Part shown: positions 1 to 8,584 of the stretch, piece by piece
Position numbering within the stretch: the stretch's first letter is position 1
Layout: each line of letters opens with the position of its first letter
IMG/VR virus record: IMGVR_UViG_3300017786_000024
Location: 1-43,619 of that record
Source of the DNA: a virus
DNA: 43,619 nt
Reading direction: 5' to 3' (one strand)
Notes under the pieces: model-generated
Told to the model about the DNA's origin: nothing
What the model saw: only the letters and a program-made list of their open reading frames with translations
Databases searched by the model: none
Program-made: the position numbers and the translations under genes

Positions 1-684
1 GCCATATTCTATTCTGGCTTTTTTAATTTTGTCACTAATAGAATCAATATTCTGTCCCATAGCTTTCATTCTAGCTTTTTGGTCCAGCATTTTTCTCAAG
101 TCACCATAGTTTCTGATTGTTTCATCAAGCGATTCTTTTTTCATACCACCTGCTTGAATTTTTTTCTTTTCAGCTTCTATTTCTTTATCAACCACCATAG
201 TGTTTTGACCCATTTTTCTCATGCGTTGCTTCTTTAGAAGTAGGTCTGAATATTTTGCATACTTGCCTTCAGTTTTCATAGCTTTTTCTAATTCTTTAGC
301 TTGACCTGAATGTGCTTTAGTTGCACCTTTTAATGCTTTTACTACATCTTTGACAACTTTCTTATCTTTATTGTCAAGTTTTTCTCCCATGGTTATGCCT
401 TTTGCTTTCTTAAGTTTTGCTTCCGCATCCCTTTTTACTTTGTTAGCTTTCTTTTGCATTTCCTTTGCTCTTTCAGCAGAGGTCATAGGTTTCATCATGT
501 CTTCGTTTTTGACAGCCTTAGAAACAGCTTTGCGTCTTTTGTGAAGATATTTGTCAGAAGCATCGACATCGCCATCGTTGTCGATATCCTTGTCTTTTCT
601 ATCTTTAAATTTTTTCTTTACAGCTTTTGAATTCACTGAATCCAATGCTTCCATAAACTCTTGATATCCTAAAACTTCTGACAT
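1..684 (-). CDS. Virion-type protein with EF-hand-like loop (partial, C-terminus beyond window)
   Basis: An open frame runs from the ATG at 684 to the window edge without a stop (228 codons seen). The protein is very lysine-rich and helical. Near residues 28-36 it has a calcium-loop-like stretch, DIDNDGDVDASD, followed by KYLHKRRKA. I recall the same combination in other marine T4-like virion proteins. A segment containing MGQN near residues 166 and 208 is repeated. The N-terminus, with YQEFMEA at residues 7-13, resembles the T4 capsid-targeting sequence of internal head proteins, so packaging and cleavage by gp21 is possible. AAAGGG precedes the start. It is the last gene seen in the virion-type block; its function is unknown. 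Confidence 0.75.
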   Translation of the reverse strand, partial: MSEVLGYQEFMEALDSVNSKAVKKKFKDRKDKDIDNDGDVDASDKYLHKRRKAVSKAVKNEDMMKPMTSAERAKEMQKKANKVKRDAEAKLKKAKGITMGEKLDNKDKKVVKDVVKALKGATKAHSGQAKELEKAMKTEGKYAKYSDLLLKKQRMRKMGQNTMVVDKEIEAEKKKIQAGGMKKESLDETIRNYGDLRKMLDQKARMKAMGQNIDSISDKIKKARIEYG

Positions 685-695
685 ATTAGTACCCT

Positions 696-938
696 TTACT
701 TAATTAAATTGTCTAGCTCTCTCACTGCTGCAGCTTGTAGTCTATCACCATAAGTTTTTGGTTGCTCTGCTGGTTTTTCTTCAGCAGGAGTTTCCTCAGC
801 TTTTGGTTCTTCAGCAGGTGCTTCAGCTGGAGTTTCAGCTTTTGGCTCTTCTGCTGGAGTTTCTACAGGTGCTTCAGTTTCCTGAGTAGCTTCTGGAGTT
901 TCATTCTCTACAGCCACTTTCTCATCTTCATTAATCAT
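696..938 (-). CDS. Low-complexity Pro/Glu/Ala-rich protein, 80 aa
   Basis: Unknown function. Most of the protein is an acidic repeat of P-A-E-E-P-K-A-E type units between about residues 20 and 60, followed by a short helical tail ending in AVRELDNLIK. The start at 938 (MINEDEK) is preferred over an upstream ATG because AAGGAG lies 7 nt before it. The reading frame overlaps the end of the preceding 43-aa ORF by 8 nt. A late-promoter-like CTAAATA lies about 30 nt upstream. The composition suggests a disordered scaffold-like or internal head protein, which is inference only. Confidence 0.6.
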   Translation of the reverse strand: MINEDEKVAVENETPEATQETEAPVETPAEEPKAETPAEAPAEEPKAEETPAEEKPAEQPKTYGDRLQAAAVRELDNLIK

Positions 939-1062
939 TTCGTTCTCCTTCATTGTTGAATTTACTATTATTTAGTTCTATTTTACTTTCTAGTTCTCGA
1001 ATTTTACCTTCAAGTTCTAGTACTTTTTGCCTTTCGGACTCATATAATGCAAGATAATCCAT
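931..1062 (-). CDS. Small coiled-coil ORF, 43 aa
   Basis: A short frame whose ATG overlaps the stop codon of the ACP-domain gene (TAATG). The product is charged and heptad-like (around LELEGKIRELESKIE), suggesting a short coiled coil. It ends inside the start region of the following gene. No homologue is recognised. The tight start/stop overlaps on both sides favour a real translated gene, but its length makes this uncertain. Confidence 0.45.
   Translation of the reverse strand: MDYLALYESERQKVLELEGKIRELESKIELNNSKFNNEGERND
969..975 (-). promoter_or_regulatory. Late-promoter-like box CTAAATA
   Basis: The minus strand reads AACTAAATAATAG, about 30 nt before the start at 938. It matches the CTAAATA boxes elsewhere in this window and resembles the T4 late consensus TATAAATA recognised by gp55. 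Confidence 0.4.
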
Positions 1063-2027
1063 TATTTGTTGTGTCCAACTGATAAATCATCGTCATCATC
1101 GTCTAAAAGGTCACGCAATTTTTTCTCTCTTTCCTCTTCTTCTTCGAGATATTTGTCTATATCAGTTTCCATACGATGCTTTTCATCAGTCCCTGCCATG
1201 AATTGTTTATAAGCAGAGTTGCCTGAATGTACTTCTTTACCATCTACTGTATCTGTAGTTGGTCTAAAGATAATATCTTCTTCGTCGAATTCAGGTATAG
1301 GATAAGGCATATTATCATTTTCGATCTTATACTTAATAACTTCAAAGATATCTCTAAGGGTTTTGACCCACATAATCTCAGTATTTTCGATTTGGGCACC
1401 AAGCATATCCTCAGCATCCATAATTAGTTCGATAGCATCAAGCGAATCAATATCTAAATCCCTTACGAGGTGAGCATCCATACCACCAGCTTCCATAATC
1501 TCAGATACTTCTAGCTGTTTAATCTCAGCCAAACCTTCAATAATTTTTTTCTCAAACTCTTCTTCTGATAAGAATTTAACATAGTGTACTTGAACAGCTT
1601 GTCCTTCGGTAATTGTCAACCTTTTATTTTCATCAATCTCTTGTTTATTTTCTTTTAGCCATTCTTGAGCACCTTCTAAATTATTATCGCCAATCTGTTC
1701 AATCGCCCAATCTACTTTGGATTTGTCAGTTGTTTTAGCAGTTGCTTCCTTATATTTCTCATAATCCTCTAGTTGTTTTTCTCTAGTAGGAATAGCCATA
1801 CCCATAACTCTTTTAAGCACACCCTCAGGAAGAGGTGCATTAGGATCTGTACTGTAAGGATTTACACTAGGGTTTGATTCTGTAGGTTTTGTCAACCCAC
1901 TTTTCATTTCTTCCTCTAGTTGTTTTTGTTGTGCCAGATGTTCTTCTACATCTGCTTCGTTGATAAGTTCATCCCATTGTTCGTCAGTTTCTGGGATGTC
2001 CACTGGACCATTCTTTTCACTACTCAT
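1062..2027 (-). CDS. Acidic protein with embedded acyl-carrier-protein (ACP) domain, 321 aa
   Basis: Residues about 158-236 read as a complete ACP fold. Helix I ends near VSEIMEAGG, then comes the hallmark DLDIDSLDAIELIM, with Ser195 at the position where ACPs receive 4'-phosphopantetheine, and helices III/IV end at TLRDIFEVIKYKI. The flanks are charged: an N-terminal helical region (residues 1-155), and a C-terminus with runs of Glu (294-300) and Asp (309-314). GGAG precedes the start. Neighbours are virion-type proteins. If pantetheinylated by the host, it could carry an acyl or thiol group; whether the domain is catalytic, structural or a decoy is unknown. The ACP call rests on the motif and helix order, not on a search. 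Confidence 0.75.
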   Translation of the reverse strand: MSSEKNGPVDIPETDEQWDELINEADVEEHLAQQKQLEEEMKSGLTKPTESNPSVNPYSTDPNAPLPEGVLKRVMGMAIPTREKQLEDYEKYKEATAKTTDKSKVDWAIEQIGDNNLEGAQEWLKENKQEIDENKRLTITEGQAVQVHYVKFLSEEEFEKKIIEGLAEIKQLEVSEIMEAGGMDAHLVRDLDIDSLDAIELIMDAEDMLGAQIENTEIMWVKTLRDIFEVIKYKIENDNMPYPIPEFDEEDIIFRPTTDTVDGKEVHSGNSAYKQFMAGTDEKHRMETDIDKYLEEEEEREKKLRDLLDDDDDDLSVGHNK

Positions 2028-2051
2028 ATTATCTCCACTTTGTTAATGTAA

Positions 2052-2399
2052 TTAACTATTTACTTTGGCACCTGCTCTCCACTGATAGCATGACCAATAT
2101 TTCGCTTTCCATTTTGGACCTGGATTATCACACCCATGTCTTGCTCTGAAACTTTTTCTCCTTTTAGGATCGTCCCTTTTAATACTTAGGTTCGGATCTC
2201 CGAATCGTACAACAACGACATTACCTTTTGGACCTTTTACATATACCTTAAATTTTTTGTTAGGATTTTCAGAAGTACGAATAGGATCGTTAAGTGTGAC
2301 AGTTTTGCCTTGATACTTAGCTTCTTCTAATGTAGGAAGTTCCATAGCTTCGCATACTGCGTCTATGTTATCTTCTCTATGTTCCTTAAAAGTTTTCAT
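2052..2399 (-). CDS. Conserved marine-phage protein, DUF5872-like, 115 aa
   Basis: A basic protein with a core (residues about 48-106) containing VYVKGPKGNVVVVRFGDPN, then SIKRDDPKRRKSFRARHGCDNPGPK and KYWSCYQW. I recall this pattern as the DUF5872-type domain found in T4-like marine phages. The N-terminus, MKTFKEHRED, loosely resembles the leader of T4 internal head proteins. Its ATG overlaps the stop of the large upstream gene by one base (TAATG), so the two are probably translationally coupled. Function unknown; a virion role is suggested by context. Confidence 0.65.
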   Translation of the reverse strand: MKTFKEHREDNIDAVCEAMELPTLEEAKYQGKTVTLNDPIRTSENPNKKFKVYVKGPKGNVVVVRFGDPNLSIKRDDPKRRKSFRARHGCDNPGPKWKAKYWSCYQWRAGAKVNS

Positions 2400-5300
2400 T
2401 ATTTTTTCCTAACTCCACCATATGCTTTACCAGTTGCCCCACCATAACCTTTTTTACTTTTAGATCTTTGACCAACATAGTTGCCTACAGTTTTACGACC
2501 TGTTTGTTTTTTGGCAGTTCTAATTCTACCACCAGCCAGTGCCGATTTAAATTTTTGAGCAGGTTTTACAGATTTTCTACCATGTAGTCTTTTCTTTTCC
2601 ATCTGCCTAACACGAGGTGCTAGTTTTAGGGCAATCCTTTTTACTACATGACGCATTTTAGCGATTCTTGCTTCGGCTCTTTCCCTTTCACCTACAGATA
2701 GTTGATTAGGTGCCTTTTTAAAGAATCTTCTTTTCAGTAATTTTACTGCTAATCTTCTTGCTCTACTATTTATAACCTGTGTAGAAGAGTGTCGTCTAAG
2801 AGCGATTCGTAAACTTCTTGCTCTCCTTGCCTTAGTTCTTCTAACTCTTACTCGGTTTTTAATTCTTTCAGTTCTACTTAGTACTTCGTTCAGCTGTTGT
2901 TCTAAATCACCCTCAAGATATTCAAAGTTTTCTTGAGTGACTTCGCCTTCTTCATCTTCAACTTCTAATGCTAGTTCTTCATCATCATATAAGTCAAAGA
3001 TATCTAGTTTACCATTTATTGGATCTTGCTCAGGGTCAAACATATTGACCACATTTTCGATTTCATCATCGTTAAGATCGTCAAGCATTGCGTCAGCTTT
3101 TGGGTCAGCTACAAATACTTCTAAATCATATGGGTCGTCAGACTTAGGTGTTCCTGATTTTTTTTTAATCTTATCAGCTTTTGGTTTATCTTCAGTTTCT
3201 ACTGGCTTATCGATTTCTATTTTAGTCATCGGTTCGCCATCAGCTTCTTCTTTCATAGCCATCTTAGTAGCTGTAGCATACATTACATCTTTATAATCTT
3301 TACCATATCGCTTTTTAAAATCAGCAGTTTTATCTTTCATGCCCTTAACGATATCTTCTCGTTTTTTCATTTGGGCATCAGTCATTTCCTTTTCTTCTGG
3401 TATATCGCCATAAGTTTCACATGGGTCTTTGCCACACCCACAGTTCTTTTTTTGTTCTTTTAATTCAACATCGCCTTTTTTCTTTTTCTTATTTGGCTCT
3501 ACTTCATCACTCATTGCTGACCTTGCTTTATCTGCAAGATCTTTATCAGCTTTACCCCAAGTTCCTTTACCTTTACCAATGAAACTATTTACACGAGCGA
3601 GTGCCCATTGTTGTTGAGATGCTCCTGGACGATGCCCTGTACCATATGCAGCCATTCCTCTTTTGTAAACCTGCATTAATATACCTTTAGGAATACCAGA
3701 CTTCTTAGCTTTCTTTGCTACAGCTGTGTTTTCTTCTAACCAATCTTCATCGATAACTTGTTTCATTATCTTTTCATCGCGAGTAGCTTTACTGTCAACT
3801 TCCATAGTGCCATCTACTTTTCTCTTTTCAATACCACCAGCTAGTTTTAACATCTTTTTGTAATCTTGGTAAGACATAATAGACTTAGCAATATTAAAAT
3901 TACTAGAAGGATCTACTTCATCTACACTTGGTCGTTTTACTTCCCATATTTTCTGCTCATTAGCACCCTCTACTCCAGGAAGATTTTTCATTCTATCTTT
4001 ACACTTTTTATATTCAGCATAAAGTTCATCAAACTCTTTTGACCCTTTATCAGCTTTCGCCATTTTCTTTTTAGTCATAGCCATACGCATCATAAGTTCT
4101 GCTCTTAGACCTTGCCTAACTTTACGAGTGACATTTTTACCTACACCCATGATACCATCTTTGCCTTCAGACTCTTCTTTCTTCACTCCAGGTTTTGTTT
4201 CCCTGTTTTTCTTCTGAGCATCTTGAGTTCTAGCACGATCCATCATTTTATCATGCTTCATTTTATCTGCTTCTTTTTCTTTTTTAATTCTTTCTTTTGT
4301 GGCTTTTACATCTTCATCCCAGAAAGCTGTTAAATCTTCAATAGTTTTTAACCATGCTTCGTTTTGTTCTTCTGGGTCGCCATACTTTTTATGGTATTTA
4401 AGTGTATGTTTAGATTTTTTTGTTTTCTTAAAATCGCCTTTTTTATCTAGATCTCCAGCAGCAGGATCGTACTTGGTAGGATCGCTATCATCTTTTTTAG
4501 AATCTTTTTCAAACTCTGCCTTCCTTGCTTTTTTATCTTTAGAAGATACACCTTTATAATATTGGTCAGCTTCATCCATAGGATTCTTTACACCACGAAG
4601 TGGTTCATCTCTACCAGACTTCTTAGCTTTAGGATCTTCTTTATTAGCAACAGAATCCCAGTTTGATAATGTATCTTTTAGAGATTTCATGGATTTACCC
4701 ATACCTCTTGACACATTTAATTTTTGAGCAGGTCTTCTTAGCGAATCGTATTTGTTTAAGATTCCTTCAGATGCTCCAGGAGACATTTTACCTTTTGAGC
4801 CATCATTAAATTCGAATGTATAATTACCTTTTAGATTAATATTTTTTCTAAGTTGTAATACGATAGGATCTACACCTGAGCCAGATACTTCGCTCATAAA
4901 ATCTTTAAATGATTTGTTTTCTACTGCGAACTTCCCTTGTCTCATAATAGCTGGTAAATATTGACGATCGTAATCTATTCCTGCAGTTTTAGCAGTCTGT
5001 AGCATTTTCTTTACGATTTCAGCAAACTCAGGAGTGACTCTTTTTGTTCTTAGTTTTCTAAGACCAAAGTTTATAAGTTGAGTTGGGTTTGACATTTTCT
5101 CAGGGTTATCAACACCCATTGAACCAGCAATAATTCTAGCGACCTTAATCCTATCAGCAGAAGTAAATCTAAATTTATTCTGTGGGTCAATTTTTAAGTT
5201 CTTTTGTTCTTCTAAATCTTTTCTCATATTTGGTTCCTTAGAGAGTAAGTCAGCCAAGTCGGCATTTATTTGGTCTAAGTAGTCATGTCTTTCTAACTCT

Positions 5301-6379
5301 CCTATATTATTTAGGGAGTCTGACAATTTCATTTTTATGATAGAATCAGCACCAACTTCTTCCATTAGTGCGTATCCTCTAGACTTAGCTTCCTCTAATA
5401 TCTTTAATGACTGGTCGACAAGTTTTAAGCATGTAAGCACAGCAACAGGATCTTTATCACTTTCAAATAAATCTAGAAACTTATCTTTTATTTCGTAGTA
5501 ATTATGGAAGTGTTCTGTAGTAAACCCTTTAAATACCAATTCATCATTATAATGATAGTCATTTACAGTATTAGTTTCGGCGATCTGACGAACTTCGTGT
5601 AGCCATTTTTTGGATACATTGCCATCTTCGTCAGATACACTAATATAATTTGCCCCACGATCCATAACTTCATATACACCATCAGCGTCTTCAACTACTG
5701 CTCCGACATTAAATATCTTCTTCGCTACATAATCTTCTCTTAGTTGAGATGTTGGTAGAATTACTTCTTCTCTAATTGGTGGCAGACCCATGCCTTTGCG
5801 TACTTCGTTAAATAATCTTTTACTATCAGCCATAGTCATTCTACGAGGGATACCTCGTTTGAAGTCAGTAAATTTACCAGAACTGGCAGCAGTTCTCATT
5901 TTAGTAGCTGACATTCCCTCAGCCATATCTGAGTCAGGGTCTCTACGACCAGAAGATAATACAGTTATCTTGTCAAAGTTGTAATCTTTACCATTATATT
6001 GGTTGAGTAATCTCTTGTATTCAGCAATCCTATCACTACCAGCAATAAGTGTTAGTTCAGTAATCTTTTCTTTTGTATTGAGATACTTTGCTACTTCTAT
6101 AATTGTTCTTTGATTAGGCGACTTCGTTGGCACGAAAGGAGCGTTCACACCGAACATCCTTTTCATGTAATAAATTTTGCGTTCTTGTTTTAGTGGGTTT
6201 TTCTTTTTGTCTTCAGTAGCTGTGACATATATTTTGGAGGGACTGCCTTTTGAACGAGCATACTGGGTCACCTTATTGATAAGTAATTCGTGACCAGTGG
6301 TTGGAGGATTAAATCTTCCAAACCCTATGACCATTTTTTTAGCAGGCACTTCATTAAGAAGTGTTTTAAAGTCTTTCAT
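2399..6379 (-). CDS. Giant multidomain virion-type protein with N-terminal nucleotidylyltransferase, 1326 aa
   Basis: Residues 1-10 (MKDFKTLLNE) match the form of the T4 capsid-targeting sequence, cut after Glu by gp21. Residues about 14-195 form a nucleotidylyltransferase-like domain: GRFNPPTTGH at 21-30 corresponds to the (H/T)xGH motif, and MSATKMR at 156-162 to the SxTxxR motif. A small beta domain follows (about 225-265), then long Lys/Glu-rich stretches. At about 881-956 is a GHRPG...WALARVNSF region (DUF5824-like as I recall), and at about 993-1045 a module with KKREDIVKGMKDK and YATATKMAM, common in large marine-phage virion proteins. The last 160 residues are extremely Arg/Lys-rich, suiting DNA contact. 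A late-promoter-like box lies 29 nt upstream. Substrate unknown. Confidence 0.75.
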   Translation of the reverse strand: MKDFKTLLNEVPAKKMVIGFGRFNPPTTGHELLINKVTQYARSKGSPSKIYVTATEDKKKNPLKQERKIYYMKRMFGVNAPFVPTKSPNQRTIIEVAKYLNTKEKITELTLIAGSDRIAEYKRLLNQYNGKDYNFDKITVLSSGRRDPDSDMAEGMSATKMRTAASSGKFTDFKRGIPRRMTMADSKRLFNEVRKGMGLPPIREEVILPTSQLREDYVAKKIFNVGAVVEDADGVYEVMDRGANYISVSDEDGNVSKKWLHEVRQIAETNTVNDYHYNDELVFKGFTTEHFHNYYEIKDKFLDLFESDKDPVAVLTCLKLVDQSLKILEEAKSRGYALMEEVGADSIIKMKLSDSLNNIGELERHDYLDQINADLADLLSKEPNMRKDLEEQKNLKIDPQNKFRFTSADRIKVARIIAGSMGVDNPEKMSNPTQLINFGLRKLRTKRVTPEFAEIVKKMLQTAKTAGIDYDRQYLPAIMRQGKFAVENKSFKDFMSEVSGSGVDPIVLQLRKNINLKGNYTFEFNDGSKGKMSPGASEGILNKYDSLRRPAQKLNVSRGMGKSMKSLKDTLSNWDSVANKEDPKAKKSGRDEPLRGVKNPMDEADQYYKGVSSKDKKARKAEFEKDSKKDDSDPTKYDPAAGDLDKKGDFKKTKKSKHTLKYHKKYGDPEEQNEAWLKTIEDLTAFWDEDVKATKERIKKEKEADKMKHDKMMDRARTQDAQKKNRETKPGVKKEESEGKDGIMGVGKNVTRKVRQGLRAELMMRMAMTKKKMAKADKGSKEFDELYAEYKKCKDRMKNLPGVEGANEQKIWEVKRPSVDEVDPSSNFNIAKSIMSYQDYKKMLKLAGGIEKRKVDGTMEVDSKATRDEKIMKQVIDEDWLEENTAVAKKAKKSGIPKGILMQVYKRGMAAYGTGHRPGASQQQWALARVNSFIGKGKGTWGKADKDLADKARSAMSDEVEPNKKKKKGDVELKEQKKNCGCGKDPCETYGDIPEEKEMTDAQMKKREDIVKGMKDKTADFKKRYGKDYKDVMYATATKMAMKEEADGEPMTKIEIDKPVETEDKPKADKIKKKSGTPKSDDPYDLEVFVADPKADAMLDDLNDDEIENVVNMFDPEQDPINGKLDIFDLYDDEELALEVEDEEGEVTQENFEYLEGDLEQQLNEVLSRTERIKNRVRVRRTKARRARSLRIALRRHSSTQVINSRARRLAVKLLKRRFFKKAPNQLSVGERERAEARIAKMRHVVKRIALKLAPRVRQMEKKRLHGRKSVKPAQKFKSALAGGRIRTAKKQTGRKTVGNYVGQRSKSKKGYGGATGKAYGGVRKK

Positions 6380-6408
6380 TTATTTGTCCCATCGATTAAA
6401 TATACCTA

Positions 6409-6415
6409 TATTTAG
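6409..6415 (-). promoter_or_regulatory. Late-promoter-like box CTAAATA
   Basis: The minus strand reads CCTAAATATAGG, 29 nt upstream of the giant 1326-aa gene. A weak GGGA ribosome-binding site lies between box and start. Likely gp55-dependent. Confidence 0.5.
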
Positions 6416-6419
6416 GTAT

Positions 6420-7667
6420 TTATTTATTCCAACCTTTCAATATTTCAGGAGAAAAATTCAGGCGAGAGAACTCAAGTCTATCTACCAGTTTTACAGCTTT
6501 CCCTGACATCTTGTCAATAGCCACATAACCCTCAACTCCTGTCACTTTAAACCCATTGCGAGTCCTTACAAAAGTTTTCATAGATCCAATTTGGTTCATT
6601 TTATTGATTAGTGTTTGCTTTGCATCCACCATCATATTCATCAGCTTAAATATCTCAACGATTTTTTGTTTGTCATTTATAAAAAATGACAGTACATCAT
6701 TCTTTTTAGCTTTCCAAGTATTCTTACCAGCTTCAGTTTTCTTGCTATCTATTTCTTTCTTATACTTGTTAGCAATATAATGAAACATTTGCGTCACATG
6801 CTGGCTTGGGTTGGTAATCCTTTTCCCTGCTTTTATCTTAGTATTGTTAAATGCCTTGATATTGATAAGCAAATCTTTATTAGCATTAATACTGTTCAAT
6901 ATATTAGCATTTACTTTTCTAAACTGAGTACCGATAGCAGATAGTTGCTTAGTAAACTCAGCTGTTTCTTTAGCAGTCATAGATGCTTGACCTGATACAT
7001 CTTTATAAGTAGCATCATCAAACCAAACATCGCCACCTAGTATTCCAGGTTGTTTCATTTTCTTAGCAATGTTTTTACCAAACGATGCTCTAAGAGTATC
7101 GAATGTATTTCCAGTATATTCAGTATGCCAGACGATACCCATATGAGCACGACGAATAACATTTGATAATCCTGATATAGCAGGAACAGCATAGACGATA
7201 GTATTAGGTTGAAAAGTCACCATAGACTGACCATCTATATCTTTTAATTTTAAGTCATTACGACCTGCCCACATTAAGTCTCCTTGAAAGATACCACGAT
7301 CTGGTAGAATCTTGGGTAAATATTTCAAGCAAATTAATAGCTTTGCTTGTAAGTCCCCAGATGTATCTTTCTTAACATCGGCAGGTGTATAATAAACTTT
7401 AGGATCTTTATTGAAGATACCTTTTTTAGCAACAAACTTTTTTCCATTTCTAGGATCTGTACCAGCAAAGATTGCTGGGGCACCATCCCATTTTACTGTA
7501 GCATTTACTTTGTTTGATGATTTACCAGCCAACATATCACGCATACCTTGCATGAAATTAATTGCTCGTCTAGCACCAGCGACACCCTCGTCAAAGAGGA
7601 TGTCTTCAATATGTTCCATATGAACATTTTTTTGCTCAGTAATTAATGTCTTAAATGATTTTACCAT
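6420..7667 (-). CDS. DUF6267-like protein with polynucleotide-ligase-type motifs and capsid-targeting-like N-terminus, 415 aa
   Basis: The overall sequence resembles a family conserved in marine T4-likes (DUF6267 as I recall). Ligase/capping-enzyme motifs can be read in order: motif I KWDG at 59-62 (Lys59 as candidate nucleotidyl acceptor), a motif III-like FQGD at 127-130, motif IV EGYV at 379-382 and motif V KAVK at 390-393. The N-terminus MVKSFKTLITE resembles T4 internal-protein leaders ending in an L/I-x-E gp21 cleavage site. The start overlaps the upstream gene by 7 nt. It may be a covalent nucleotidyltransferase carried in the capsid. The motif spacing is suggestive; activity and substrate are unknown. 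Confidence 0.65.
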   Translation of the reverse strand: MVKSFKTLITEQKNVHMEHIEDILFDEGVAGARRAINFMQGMRDMLAGKSSNKVNATVKWDGAPAIFAGTDPRNGKKFVAKKGIFNKDPKVYYTPADVKKDTSGDLQAKLLICLKYLPKILPDRGIFQGDLMWAGRNDLKLKDIDGQSMVTFQPNTIVYAVPAISGLSNVIRRAHMGIVWHTEYTGNTFDTLRASFGKNIAKKMKQPGILGGDVWFDDATYKDVSGQASMTAKETAEFTKQLSAIGTQFRKVNANILNSINANKDLLINIKAFNNTKIKAGKRITNPSQHVTQMFHYIANKYKKEIDSKKTEAGKNTWKAKKNDVLSFFINDKQKIVEIFKLMNMMVDAKQTLINKMNQIGSMKTFVRTRNGFKVTGVEGYVAIDKMSGKAVKLVDRLEFSRLNFSPEILKGWNK

Positions 7668-8002
7668 TTTTCGTTGTATATTAACTCCCCTGTTTCATAA
7701 TCCCAGCCATTAGTTTTATAGAATTCTTTATCACCTCGAGCAGTCACTCTCATCATCTCTTGGCTAGGTGGATGAGAAACTGTCATAGGATCGTGGTCAG
7801 TACCAACATACTTGAATGCTTTAGATCCTTCCGAGTAGCCACCTTGTCCTTCTAGTTTCATAGGTGGTACATGGTCAAACTCATATTTACATTCAAGTGG
7901 TGGGTCAAACTTTACTGAGTATTTACCAATATCTAAATTAGTACCATAGATATAATCACCATTATCCATTTTCATGTATAACATTTCGTGTACTTGTGCC
8001 AT
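7661..8002 (-). CDS. Unknown protein, 113 aa
   Basis: No family recognised. The N-terminal half is beta-like (MDNGDYIYGTNLDIGKYSV); the rest is polar with a His/Pro-rich stretch near 72-80. Start and stop overlap both neighbours, so it is translated as part of the 8573-6420 run of genes driven from the promoter at 8605-8633. Confidence 0.6.
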   Translation of the reverse strand: MAQVHEMLYMKMDNGDYIYGTNLDIGKYSVKFDPPLECKYEFDHVPPMKLEGQGGYSEGSKAFKYVGTDHDPMTVSHPPSQEMMRVTARGDKEFYKTNGWDYETGELIYNEKW

Positions 8003-8184
8003 TAGTAAGGACTCTCTTCCATTTTTTTATCGAACATGTCCTGAGCAATCACATCATTCCAATCTTCTCTATAAGCAGTTTGTAGCTTATTCTTGAAAAG
8101 GTATATGTGTTTCTCATGAGCAGACATACCATCGATCTCATCATTAATTTTATCGATAATTGCATCGGTACTCCAGTGTGACAT
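8002..8184 (-). CDS. Small unknown protein, 60 aa
   Basis: An acidic helical protein with no recognised domain. One-base start/stop overlaps with both neighbours (TAATG-type junctions) support genuine, coupled translation in the 8573-7661 operon. Confidence 0.6.
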   Translation of the reverse strand: MSHWSTDAIIDKINDEIDGMSAHEKHIYLFKNKLQTAYREDWNDVIAQDMFDKKMEESPY

Positions 8185-8573
8185 TATTTATCCTCCATAT
8201 TAATATTTTCGAACTGTTCTTTCCAGAACTGTTCAGTTTTAATTTCTTTAGACATACAAGTTCTGTCAACTTGGTCTAAAGTAATATGACCAGCTTCATG
8301 TAAGTCAAGAAGCATATCACCGAATGGCTCTTGGTTATTTGAATGCCATCTAACGATACTCTCATCATCAACATAGAAACCACCACTATTCTTAGCAAAC
8401 TCTACAGAGTTTGAAGTAGTCGACCACTGGTTATCAAAAAAGTCAGATTGCCTTGTATAATCTCTACCAGCGATTCTGATTTCATCAACACCAACTAATT
8501 GGTTCTCAAGAGAATGTACAGTTCTTTGATAAGAACCTTTTTCCTCAGTCATTTTTAAAATTGTCATAGTCAT
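8184..8573 (-). CDS. Unknown protein, 129 aa, first gene of a sigma70-like operon
   Basis: No family recognised. A mid region GGFYVDDESIVRWHSNN is followed by an acidic helical C-terminus with HEAGH at about residues 91-95. That motif lacks the HExxH order, so no metallopeptidase is claimed. AGAGG precedes the ATG. It is directly downstream of the strong TTGACA/TAGAAT promoter, so it should be expressed early. Confidence 0.6.
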   Translation of the reverse strand: MTMTILKMTEEKGSYQRTVHSLENQLVGVDEIRIAGRDYTRQSDFFDNQWSTTSNSVEFAKNSGGFYVDDESIVRWHSNNQEPFGDMLLDLHEAGHITLDQVDRTCMSKEIKTEQFWKEQFENINMEDK

Positions 8574-8584
8574 ATTTACCTCTT

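Noticed and set aside
2937-4559. Several plus-strand ORFs of 60-120 codons inside the giant gene
   Set aside because: Low-complexity mirror images of Lys/Glu/Asp-rich coding sequence, with no ribosome-binding site and no plausible domain. The same holds for the other plus-strand frames.
8184-8573. HEAGH in the 129-aa protein as a zinc peptidase site
   Set aside because: The protein is short, no third ligand is evident, and the surrounding sequence does not form a typical active-site helix.
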